64,000 nucleotides of DNA from Salinisphaera sp. T31B1 (GTDB lineage Bacteria > Pseudomonadota > Gammaproteobacteria > Nevskiales > Salinisphaeraceae): NCBI RefSeq assembly GCF_040361275.1, contig NZ_APNH01000002.1, positions 124,001 through 188,000 on the forward strand. The letters are read 5' to 3'. The position numbers and the translations under genes were made by a program. Under the pieces are notes generated by a model. It was not told the origin of the DNA and made no database searches. It saw only the letters and a list, made by a program, of their open reading frames with translations. Each line of letters starts with the position of its first letter. The first letter of the stretch is position 1. This document shows, one piece after another, positions 8,700 to 16,183 of the stretch.

Positions 8700-10061
8700 T
8701 TGTTCGTGTCTGCCCGTTCTACCGACCTGAATCCGCTGCGCCGCCAGCTGTTCGCCCAGACCTGGCCGATGGCGCTCGGCGTGATGTCGTTGCTGGGTTT
8801 TCAGCTCGTCGATTCGGCGTTTGTGGCGCGCTTGGGCACCGTGGCCCTGGCCGCGCAGTCGTTCACCTTTCCGATGACGTTTCTGATCATCGGTGTGCAG
8901 GTCGGGCTCGGCATCGCCATTGCCGCGCTCATCTCGCGGGCCATGGGCGCCGGCGAGGCCGAGCGCGCACGGCGTCTGGGCAGCCTCGTGGTTTTCGGCG
9001 GCGCGGCCATCATCGGGGTCATCGCGCTCGGTTTGTGGATATTCCACCGACCGCTGTTTGCGGCGTTGGGCGCCGAGGGGAGAACGCTGTCGCTGATCGA
9101 CAGTTACTGGCCGGTGCAACTGCTGGCCAATTGGCTGTCTGCGCTGCTGTATTTCGGTTACACGCTGTTTCGGGCCCACAACAACACCCGTCTGCCCGGC
9201 ACGCTGATGGTGCTGACCAGTCTTTGCAATCTGGTGCTCGACCCGGTACTGATCTTCGGTATCGGGCCCTGGGCGGGGCTTGGCTTGCCCGGCGCGGCGT
9301 GGGCCACGGTGGCGGCATTCGTGATCGGCCTGGGTGTGCTGGTCTGGCGGTTGTCCTATCACCACTGGCTGAGCATGCACGGTCTGGTAGCTGAGGCACG
9401 ACGCTCGACCGGCGCGTTTGCGCTCATTGCCGGGCCGGCGATGCTCAGCCAGCTCATGCCGCCCTTGTCGGCGATGATTGCCACCGGTCTGATCGCCACG
9501 CTGGGTGAACCGGCGGTGGCGGCCTGGGGATTGGCGAGCCGCCTGGAGACCGTATCGCTGATGATCGTCCTGGGGCTGACCATGTCGCTGCCGCCGTGGC
9601 TGGGCCATTGTTACGGTGCCGGCAACTGGCCGCGAGTACACAACCTCATGTATATCGCCAGCCAAGCGGTCCTCGTCTGGCAGCTGAGCCTCGGCATCGT
9701 CATGGCGCTGGCCGCGCCCTGGATCGCCGGGCTGCTCACCGACAGTGCCGATGTTTCTGGGTCGCTGACCTGGTTGATCCGGTTCATGCTGCCCAGCTAT
9801 GCGCTGCTGGGCCTGTGCATGCTCGCGGTCTCGGCGGCCAACGCGCTGGGTTGGCCGGTTCGGGCCATGCTGTTGTCTTTCGCTCGGCTGTTCCTCTGCT
9901 ATCTGCCTTGTGTGGCGCTGGGCGTCTGGCTGGGCCGGAGCATGCCGTTCGTCGGGGTCGGTGCCGCGGCCGGCAATCTGCTTGCCGGGGGACTGGCCTG
10001 GTGGATATTTTCGCAACGCATGAAGCGTCTGCCCGCAGAGGCGCAGACAAAATCGTCATAG
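8700..10061 (+). CDS. MATE family multidrug/Na+ efflux transporter
   Basis: Inner-membrane antiporter of the multidrug and toxic compound extrusion family, about 453 residues with twelve hydrophobic segments in two six-helix halves. The N-half starts ALGVMSLLGFQLVDSAFVARLG, the typical first helix of the NorM/DinF type, and the second half starts near ALIAGPAMLSQLMPPLSAMI. Exported compounds cannot be predicted. The start is uncertain: a TTG at 8700 and a GTG at 8706 are both possible, and no ATG precedes the first helix. The gene is monocistronic; the next gene downstream has its own promoter. Confidence 0.88.
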   Translation: MFVSARSTDLNPLRRQLFAQTWPMALGVMSLLGFQLVDSAFVARLGTVALAAQSFTFPMTFLIIGVQVGLGIAIAALISRAMGAGEAERARRLGSLVVFGGAAIIGVIALGLWIFHRPLFAALGAEGRTLSLIDSYWPVQLLANWLSALLYFGYTLFRAHNNTRLPGTLMVLTSLCNLVLDPVLIFGIGPWAGLGLPGAAWATVAAFVIGLGVLVWRLSYHHWLSMHGLVAEARRSTGAFALIAGPAMLSQLMPPLSAMIATGLIATLGEPAVAAWGLASRLETVSLMIVLGLTMSLPPWLGHCYGAGNWPRVHNLMYIASQAVLVWQLSLGIVMALAAPWIAGLLTDSADVSGSLTWLIRFMLPSYALLGLCMLAVSAANALGWPVRAMLLSFARLFLCYLPCVALGVWLGRSMPFVGVGAAAGNLLAGGLAWWIFSQRMKRLPAEAQTKSS

Positions 10062-10127
10062 ACAGCTCTGATAACCCGATCGACGATTGCTATGAACGTC
10101 GTCGAAAATGCGACGAAAAGAAGTCTT

Positions 10128-10156
10128 TTGAGACTAAAAACCAATCAATTGAAAAT
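10128..10156 (+). promoter_or_regulatory. Predicted sigma-70 promoter of the small exported protein
   Basis: TTGAGA (10128-10133) and GAAAAT (10151-10156) are separated by exactly 17 bases in a conspicuously AT-rich stretch (about 10060-10240) that stands out from its GC-rich surroundings. Transcription would start near 10163, leaving a leader of about 90 bases that contains the hairpin AGCGCT-TGAA-AGCGCT (10168-10183). Confidence 0.5.
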
Positions 10157-10252
10157 TGCTGCACTGCAGCGCTTGAAAGCGCTCCCGGTGAGCCCATCTC
10201 TGTTGGCAACCGATTTTCGATTCGTTGATTTGTCTTTCAAAGGAGTTTCGTC

Positions 10253-10546
10253 ATGACCCAGATCTTCACCCGTTACGCGATCGCCCCCTTGGCTATTGGC
10301 CTGTTGAGTCTGGGCGGTGTTTGTGCCTCGGCCAGTGCCGCCGATACCGACACCCGCCTCGATAGCGCAACGCCGGTTTCGGCCTCGCAAGCCGCGCTGC
10401 TACGCAATGCGCCGGATCAGTCGGATGCCCTGCGTGCCAGTGATCCGTCCCACGAAGACGTGCCGGCCACCCGCAGCCAGATCGAGTTGCTCGATCGCAG
10501 CCAGGCCCGCGTATCGGCCATGGATGCCACGGCAAGCATTCGCTGA
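10253..10546 (+). CDS. Small exported protein of unknown function
   Basis: 97-residue protein I do not recognise. A classical signal peptide is visible: basic start, hydrophobic core (APLAIGLLSLGGVC) and cleavage site ASASA-AD near residue 30. The mature part, about 67 residues, is hydrophilic, rich in Ala, Ser, Asp, Arg and Gln, and lacks Cys, so it is likely a soluble or weakly structured periplasmic protein. The segments SASQAALLRNAPDQS and TRSQIELLDRSQARVS look like two loosely related amphipathic stretches. Translation signals are strong (AAAGGAG 8 bases before the ATG), and the gene has its own promoter and an excellent terminator, so it is very likely expressed as a single-gene transcript. 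Confidence 0.7.
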   Translation: MTQIFTRYAIAPLAIGLLSLGGVCASASAADTDTRLDSATPVSASQAALLRNAPDQSDALRASDPSHEDVPATRSQIELLDRSQARVSAMDATASIR

Positions 10547-10596
10547 AGCCGCAGGGCTCGGACGCGCATGCGTCTGGCCGTGCGTTCGAGTGCATG

Positions 10597-10622
10597 AAAG
10601 GCCCGGCCATGCCGGGCCTTTT
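10597..10622 (+). terminator. Rho-independent terminator of the small exported protein
   Basis: Perfect 11-base-pair stem AAAGGCCCGGC (10597-10607) / GCCGGGCCTTT (10611-10621) with the loop CAT, ending in TTTT. It lies 50 bases after the stop codon. Confidence 0.85.
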
Positions 10623-10673
10623 AGTGTGTGCCGATCGGCAGGCCGCAGCCCGCGCTACGTTTAGAATACCCCT

Positions 10674-12497
10674 ATGGATATCTACTCGGCCTTGAAGGCC
10701 AGCGCCCTGTTTCGCGATCTGGATCGTCGTGCGTTGCGTTCGGTCGTGGCCAACGCGGAGTGGATCGAACTGGCCGGCGGCCAATACCTGTTCCGGGTCG
10801 GTCAGCCGAGCGATGCGCTGTATCTGGTGGCGAGTGGCCGTGTGCGGGTGGTCGACCCCGGTGCTGCGCGTACGCCGTTGCTGCTCGGTGAAATAGGGGC
10901 CGGCGATACCGTCGGCGAGATCACGGTGATTACGGCCGAGCCGCATTCGGCCGACGCCTTCGCGTTGCGGGATACCACGCTCGTGCGTATCTCGCGTGAA
11001 GTCTTCGAGGATCTGGTGGTGCGCCACCCCAAGGCGATGCTGCGGGTGACGCGGACCATCGTGGATCGGCTGCGCGCGGTCAAGCCGGTGCCTCAGCGCG
11101 AAAGCGTTCGGAGCACGCGTACCTATGCGATCGTGCCCGCCCATCCGGGCGTCGATCTGCAGGCGTTTTCACGGGCATTGTCGGCGGAACTCGGCCAGGC
11201 CGGCGCGACGCTGCGCCTGGATTCGGCACGCGTGGGCCAGGCCATGGGCGAGGGGACGGCCCTGGTCGATGCCGGCGCGGGCGACGCCAACCGCCGTCTG
11301 ACCGGCTGGCTGACCCAGTTGGAAGATCGCTATCGCTACATGGTTTATGAAGGGAGCACCGAACCCGATGCCTGGACTCGACGATGCCTGCGTCAGGCCG
11401 ATCGGATCCTGCTCGTAGCCCATGACGATCAACGGCCCTTCGTGTCGCGCAATCTCGCCTGGATCGCCGAACAGAAGCTGCGTGCCCCACAGGAAATGAT
11501 CGTGCTGAGTGGTTCGAAGCGCGGTCATTCCGCCCGTGCCTGGCGCGATGTCGCCGGCGCGGCATTCCATCATCGCATCAATCGTGACCTGCCGGAGCAG
11601 GACATGGCCCGGCTGGCGCGCATGGTGTCCGGACGCAGCGTCTGTCTGGTGCTGGGCGGTGGCGGGGCACGCGGGTTCGCGCACCTAGGGCTGATCCGTG
11701 CGCTGGCCGAGCATGGCATCCCCGTGGACGCGGTCGGCGGGACCAGTATGGGCGCGATGGTGGCAGCGATGCTCGCGATGGGCCTGGACGCCCAGCAGAT
11801 GCTGGCCCGTCTGCGGGAGACGTTCGTGACCGGCAAGTTCCTGAACGATTATTCGCTGTCACGGATTTCGCTGATCAGCGCCGAGAAATTCCATCGCCAA
11901 CTGGTCAACCTGTTCGGCAGCCGGCGTATCGAGGATCTCGATCTGCCGTTTTATTGCCTGAGCACCAATCTCACCAAGGGCGTGCCCGTAGTTCATGACG
12001 AAGGCGAGCTCGCGACCTGGGTCGGCGCGAGCATGGCGGTGCCCGGCATCGCGCCGCCGATCGCTCATCGCGGGGATCTGCTCGTCGATGGCGGCCTGCT
12101 GAGCGCGATTCCGTTCGATACCATGGCTCGCCTGGGCCGGGGCCAGATCATCGTCTCCGATGTCTCGCGCCAAGCCAATCTGCGTGTGGACATGGCCGAA
12201 GACGCCGAAACGACATCGCTGTTGTCGCTGGGCCCGGGAGCGCGTCACCTGAACATGTTCAAGATCCTGTTTCATACCGCCACGCTGACCAGCGAGCGAG
12301 AAAGCCGCGATATCGACGCCCGTGCGGATCTGGTGCTGCATATGCCGGTCGGCGGTGTCAGCATGTTCGATTGGGATGAACTCGACGAGATCGTGTTCCG
12401 GGCCTACCACCATGCCGACCAGAAACTCGACGAGTGGCTCGCGGCAAGGCCCGATCGCATGACCGAGCGCGTCAGCGCCAATCGCCGTCACCGATGA
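10674..12497 (+). CDS. Cyclic-nucleotide-binding domain / patatin-like phospholipase
   Basis: 607-residue protein of the neuropathy-target-esterase type. Residues 1-130 form a cNMP-binding (Crp-like) domain: FRDLDRRALRSVV, then LFRVGQPSDALYLVASGRVRVV and GDTVGEITVIT. A linker region follows. The catalytic patatin domain starts near residue 325 with the oxyanion motif GGGGARGFAHLGLIRAL, has the nucleophile Ser358 in GGTSMG and the dyad partner Asp472 in VDGGLLS. The protein should hydrolyse phospholipids or lysophospholipids at the membrane, with possible control by cAMP or another nucleotide; whether this CNB domain still binds nucleotide is not certain. It reads towards dapE, and the two stop codons face each other in a hairpin. 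Confidence 0.92.
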   Translation: MDIYSALKASALFRDLDRRALRSVVANAEWIELAGGQYLFRVGQPSDALYLVASGRVRVVDPGAARTPLLLGEIGAGDTVGEITVITAEPHSADAFALRDTTLVRISREVFEDLVVRHPKAMLRVTRTIVDRLRAVKPVPQRESVRSTRTYAIVPAHPGVDLQAFSRALSAELGQAGATLRLDSARVGQAMGEGTALVDAGAGDANRRLTGWLTQLEDRYRYMVYEGSTEPDAWTRRCLRQADRILLVAHDDQRPFVSRNLAWIAEQKLRAPQEMIVLSGSKRGHSARAWRDVAGAAFHHRINRDLPEQDMARLARMVSGRSVCLVLGGGGARGFAHLGLIRALAEHGIPVDAVGGTSMGAMVAAMLAMGLDAQQMLARLRETFVTGKFLNDYSLSRISLISAEKFHRQLVNLFGSRRIEDLDLPFYCLSTNLTKGVPVVHDEGELATWVGASMAVPGIAPPIAHRGDLLVDGGLLSAIPFDTMARLGRGQIIVSDVSRQANLRVDMAEDAETTSLLSLGPGARHLNMFKILFHTATLTSERESRDIDARADLVLHMPVGGVSMFDWDELDEIVFRAYHHADQKLDEWLAARPDRMTERVSANRRHR

Positions 12498-12527
12498 ACG
12501 CGCAATGCGCCGCCGCTGCGCCGTTCA
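12495..12527. terminator. Hairpin formed by the converging stop codons (patatin gene and dapE)
   Basis: TGAACG (12495-12500) and CGTTCA (12522-12527) form the outer stem, extended inwards by CGCA/TGCG. The TGA of each converging gene is part of one arm. No T-run follows on either strand, so if it terminates transcription it does so weakly; it may instead protect both 3' ends. Confidence 0.4.
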
Positions 12528-13676
12528 GGCGCTCAGCAGACGTGTGATGATGCCTTCGTAGATCGTGCTCAGACGCGCCACGTCGCCAGCGGCGATACGT
12601 TCGTCGGCTTGATGAATCGTGTCGTTGAGCGGTCCCAGTTCGACCACCTCGGCTCCGGTCGGGGCAATGAAACGGCCATCGGAGGTGCCACCGGCGGTCG
12701 ACAATACCGGCTCGGCGCCGGTGACCTGATCGATCGCCGCGCGAGTCGCCTCGATCAGCGGGCCGGTTCGGGTAATGAACGGCATACCGGACAGACGCCA
12801 GGTGATCGCCTGCGCTGGAATGCCGTGGGCATGACAACGGGCCTCGACATGAGCCACGATCGATTCCCGGCTCTGTTGTGGGTTGAAGCGCCAGTTCATA
12901 CGCGCCTCGGCCACTCCAGGGATGACGTTCTCGGCGCCGGTTCCGGCCGTGAGATTGGAGACCTGGAATGAAGTAGGCGGAAAGAATTCGTCGCCGTCGT
13001 CCCAGTGATGAGCGGCCAGTTCGGCGAGCAGCGCCAGGCCGCGGTGCAGCGCATTGTCGGCCAACTGTGGATAGGCGACATGGCCTTGGCGGCCCTGAAT
13101 CCGAAGCCAGGCATTGAGGCTTCCGCGTCGTCCGTTCTTGACGGTATCACCGAGTGTACGGCTGCTCGACGGTTCACCGACCAGGCAGTAGTCGAGTGTG
13201 ATGCCGCGTTCGGCCAACGCGGCGACCACTGCCTTCGTGCCGTCGACGGCCGGGCCTTCCTCATCGGCGGTAATCAGAAACGCCAGCCGCCCCGGGTGGT
13301 CGGGGTGAGCCGCCCGGAAACGCTCGGCGGCGCACACCATGGCGGCCAGGCTGGATTTCATGTCGGCCGCGCCGCGACCGTAGAGCCACCCGTCGTCGAT
13401 GTCTGCCTGGAACGGCGGATGCGTCCAGGATTCGAGCGGGCCGGGTGGGACCACATCGGTATGCCCGGCAAGACAAAGCAACGGGCCCTGTGTGCCGGCC
13501 ACGGCCCAGAGATTGTCGACTTCGCCGAAGCGCAGGTGCTCGATCGTGAACCCGGCCGTCGCCAAGCGCTGTGCGATTTCCTGCTGACAGCCGGCGTCCT
13601 CGGGCGTCACCGAGGCCCGGCGGATGAGCGCGCGTGCAAGTGCCAGCGCCGGCGACTCCGTGCTGTCCGTGCTCAT
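12525..13676 (-). CDS. dapE: Succinyl-diaminopimelate desuccinylase DapE
   Basis: Dinuclear zinc hydrolase (M20 family), 383 residues, that releases succinate from N-succinyl-LL-diaminopimelate in lysine and peptidoglycan precursor synthesis. Metal-binding motifs are complete: [25 protein letters not shown] and [12 protein letters not shown], plus the dimerisation domain with [10 protein letters not shown] and the late [12 protein letters not shown]. The start is the ATG at 13676 ([11 protein letters not shown]); the frame extends further upstream but overlaps the arsC-like gene. It is the last gene of the map-glnD-dapC-dapD-arsC-like-dapE run and lies 4 bases after its neighbour, which indicates cotranscription. 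Confidence 0.95.
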   Translation of the reverse strand: MSTDSTESPALALARALIRRASVTPEDAGCQQEIAQRLATAGFTIEHLRFGEVDNLWAVAGTQGPLLCLAGHTDVVPPGPLESWTHPPFQADIDDGWLYGRGAADMKSSLAAMVCAAERFRAAHPDHPGRLAFLITADEEGPAVDGTKAVVAALAERGITLDYCLVGEPSSSRTLGDTVKNGRRGSLNAWLRIQGRQGHVAYPQLADNALHRGLALLAELAAHHWDDGDEFFPPTSFQVSNLTAGTGAENVIPGVAEARMNWRFNPQQSRESIVAHVEARCHAHGIPAQAITWRLSGMPFITRTGPLIEATRAAIDQVTGAEPVLSTAGGTSDGRFIAPTGAEVVELGPLNDTIHQADERIAAGDVARLSTIYEGIITRLLSA

Positions 13677-13680
13677 GGGC

Positions 13681-14031
13681 TCAGTCGGCGCCGGCGAACA
13701 CGGCGGCATAGCGATCGGCCGAAAAACCGGCCAGGGTCGTGGTCGACGTTTCCAGGATGGGTCGTTTGATCAGCGTCGGATACTCGCCGAGTACGGCTAC
13801 CGGTTCGCGCTCGGCGGCCTGGCGCTGCTGGCCATCGAAATCGCGCCAGGTCTTGCTGCGCTTGTTGAGCAGGGCATCAGGCCCCAGCGTTTCGTACCAG
13901 GCGCGCAGACGGGCCCGATCGACGCCATCGGCGCGCACATCGACCCATCGGTAGTCGATACCGGCCCGGTCCAGCCATTGGCGCGCCTTGCGGCAGGTAT
14001 CGCAAGTGTGGATGCCGTACAGCGCAACCAT
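13681..14031 (-). CDS. ArsC/Spx-family (YffB-like) thioredoxin-fold protein
   Basis: 116-residue thioredoxin-fold protein of the ArsC/Spx superfamily. The N-terminus [16 protein letters not shown] carries the CxxC-type site Cys-Asp-Thr-Cys; the middle has WVDVRADG and [14 protein letters not shown], and the later [12 protein letters not shown] occupies the place of the family's RP-loop region, preceded by LIKRPI. The role of YffB-like proteins is poorly defined (proposed GSH-dependent reductase); true arsenate reduction is not implied. It sits between dapD and dapE, a position known in other gammaproteobacteria. Its ATG overlaps the dapD stop by one base (TAATG), so translation is coupled. 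Confidence 0.88.
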   Translation of the reverse strand: MVALYGIHTCDTCRKARQWLDRAGIDYRWVDVRADGVDRARLRAWYETLGPDALLNKRSKTWRDFDGQQRQAAEREPVAVLGEYPTLIKRPILETSTTTLAGFSADRYAAVFAGAD

Positions 14032-14855
14032 TATTCGACGTTGCGCAGCAGGTCGTTGACGCTGACCTTGGCACGCGTACCTTCGTCGACCTTCTTGACG
14101 ATGATCGCGGCGTTGATGGCATAGCGGCCGTTGTCGCGCGGCAAGCTGCCCGCGACCACTACCGAGCCGGCCGGTACGTGCCCGTGCACGATCGTGTCGG
14201 CCTCGCGATCATAGATCGGCGTGGATGCGCCGATGAACACCCCCATGGAGATCACCGAACCGCGGCCGATGCGCACCCCTTCCACGATCTCCGAGCGGGC
14301 ACCAATGAAACAGCCGTCCTCGATGATCGTGGGCGCGGCCTGCAGCGGCTCGAGGACGCCGCCCAGCCCGGCGCCGCCGGACAAGTGAACGCCTTCGCCG
14401 ACCTGGGCACAGGAACCCACGGTCGCCCAAGTGTCGATCATGGTACCCGCCCCGACATAGGCGCCGATATTGACGTAGCTGGGCATGATGACGGCGTTGG
14501 GGGCGATATGCGCTCCGCGACGAACCATGGCCGGCGGCACGATACGCGCGCCCTGACGCTTGAAGTCTTCGGCGGTGTAGTCGGCGTACTTGGACGGGAC
14601 CTTATCGAAATAACGGGTATGGCCGCCTTCGATCGGTGCGTTGTCGTGCAGGCGGAACGAAAGCAGTACCGCTTTCTTGAGCCATTCGTTGACGGTCCAG
14701 CCGTCGCCGCTGGGTTCGGCGACACGCGCCTGGCCGGAATCGAGCATGGCCAGAGCACTGTCGACCGCCTCCCGTACGGACGCATCGACTGAGTCGGGCG
14801 AGATCCGGTCGCGGTTTTCAAACGCGTCTTCGATGATCTGCTGGGGGTCGGCCAT
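14031..14855 (-). CDS. dapD: 2,3,4,5-tetrahydropyridine-2,6-dicarboxylate N-succinyltransferase DapD
   Basis: Trimeric left-handed beta-helix acyltransferase, 274 residues, that succinylates tetrahydrodipicolinate using succinyl-CoA, the first committed step of the succinylase branch of diaminopimelate synthesis. Hexapeptide repeats run from about residue 105 to 225 ([58 protein letters not shown]). The N-terminal helical part starts [16 protein letters not shown] and the C-terminal part [24 protein letters not shown]. The length equals that of E. coli DapD. A good ribosome-binding site (AAGGA) precedes the ATG. 114 bases separate it from dapC upstream; no promoter is clear there. Confidence 0.96.
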   Translation of the reverse strand: MADPQQIIEDAFENRDRISPDSVDASVREAVDSALAMLDSGQARVAEPSGDGWTVNEWLKKAVLLSFRLHDNAPIEGGHTRYFDKVPSKYADYTAEDFKRQGARIVPPAMVRRGAHIAPNAVIMPSYVNIGAYVGAGTMIDTWATVGSCAQVGEGVHLSGGAGLGGVLEPLQAAPTIIEDGCFIGARSEIVEGVRIGRGSVISMGVFIGASTPIYDREADTIVHGHVPAGSVVVAGSLPRDNGRYAINAAIIVKKVDEGTRAKVSVNDLLRNVE

Positions 14856-14969
14856 GAGGATATCCTTGTTGTCGACAGCGCAGGGCTGTCTCTGTGCGGT
14901 CTGTGAACCGCGCGGATTCTAACGCAGGGGCAGGCGACATTCACCCGGACGGCCGCGGCGAGACCTGTG

Positions 14970-16172
14970 TCAGCCCATGGTCTGACAGACGCGCGCAAGC
15001 CGCGTCACGGCCTCGACGCAGTCGGCGGTGCTGGCGACCAGCGACAGTCGCAGACGACCCTGGCCGGGGTTTATGCCTCCGGCCTCGCGCGCCAGGTAGC
15101 GCCCGGGTACCACCCGCAGGTTTTCGTCGCGCAGCGCGGCTACGGCGAGTGTTTCGTCGTCCCGGCCAAGTGCCGGCCAGAGATAGAACGAACCCCGCGG
15201 CCGGACCACCTCGGCCAGGGGATCGAGCAGCGGCATCACGGCATCGTACTTGTCCCGATAGCGTGCGCGGTTTTCGCGTACATGCGTCTCGTCGCGCCAG
15301 GCGGCGATGCTTGCGGCCTGCACGTGGCCGCCCAGCGTGGCGCCGTGATAAGTGCGATAGCGCAGGAACTGTCGGATGAGCTCGGCATCACCGGCCACGA
15401 AACCCGATCGCAGGCCGGGCAGATTCGAACGCTTGGACAGGCTGTGGAAGACCACACAGCGCTCGAAGCCGGTTCGGCCATTGGCGTGGGCGACATCCAG
15501 CAGGCCTGGGGGCGGATCGGCCTCGTCGGTATAGATTTCGCTGTAACACTCGTCGGCAGCGATGACGAAATCGTGGCGCTCGGCCAGTTCAAGCACGCGC
15601 AGCAGGTAGTCCCGATCGGCCACGGCCCCGGTGGGATTGCCTGGCGAGCATAAATAGAGCAGCTGGACGCGATCCCATCGTGCGGGCGAAAGCGCGTCCA
15701 GATCGGCAAGGAAGTCGGTCTCGGGCAGGCACGGCAGATAGAGCGGCTGAGCGCCGGCCAGCAACGTCGCCCCCTCGTAGATCTGATAGCCAGGATTGGG
15801 CATCGCGACCGCCGCGTGCTCCGGGCGCGGGTCGACAATCGTCTGAGCAAACGAGAACAGTGCTTCCCGAGTGCCGGCCGCAGGCAGTATATGTCTTTCA
15901 GGATCAACGGCCTGGGAAGGCAAGTTAAAGCGAAACGACAACCACTGTGCGATGGCCTGTCTCAGTTCCGCGCCGCCCTTGGTGGGCGGATAGTGCGACA
16001 TGCCCTGCAGATGATCGGCCAGGGCGGCCACGGCGACCTCGGCCGCCGGATGCTGAGGCTCGCCGATCGCCAGCGATATCGGGCTCTGGCCCGCTGCAGG
16101 TTCGATATCGGCGAGCAGGTTCGCGAGCCGTTCGAACGGATAGGGCTGGAGTGCATGCAGACGAGGGTTCAT
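14970..16172 (-). CDS. dapC: Succinyldiaminopimelate transaminase DapC
   Basis: PLP-dependent class I/II aminotransferase, about 400 residues, that converts N-succinyl-2-amino-6-ketopimelate to N-succinyl-LL-diaminopimelate. Motifs include SLAIGEPQHPA near the N-terminus, LCSPGNPTGAV, AADECYSEIY, the PLP-lysine motif FHSLSKRSNLPGLRSGF and a C-terminal RLSLVAS. The assignment as DapC rather than another aminotransferase rests on the placement between glnD and dapD, as in Pseudomonas and Neisseria. The start is the ATG at 16172 (MNPRLHALQPYPFERL); a TTG two codons upstream is possible. It follows glnD by 11 bases. Confidence 0.93.
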   Translation of the reverse strand: MNPRLHALQPYPFERLANLLADIEPAAGQSPISLAIGEPQHPAAEVAVAALADHLQGMSHYPPTKGGAELRQAIAQWLSFRFNLPSQAVDPERHILPAAGTREALFSFAQTIVDPRPEHAAVAMPNPGYQIYEGATLLAGAQPLYLPCLPETDFLADLDALSPARWDRVQLLYLCSPGNPTGAVADRDYLLRVLELAERHDFVIAADECYSEIYTDEADPPPGLLDVAHANGRTGFERCVVFHSLSKRSNLPGLRSGFVAGDAELIRQFLRYRTYHGATLGGHVQAASIAAWRDETHVRENRARYRDKYDAVMPLLDPLAEVVRPRGSFYLWPALGRDDETLAVAALRDENLRVVPGRYLAREAGGINPGQGRLRLSLVASTADCVEAVTRLARVCQTMG

Positions 16173-16183
16173 TAACAAAGGCC

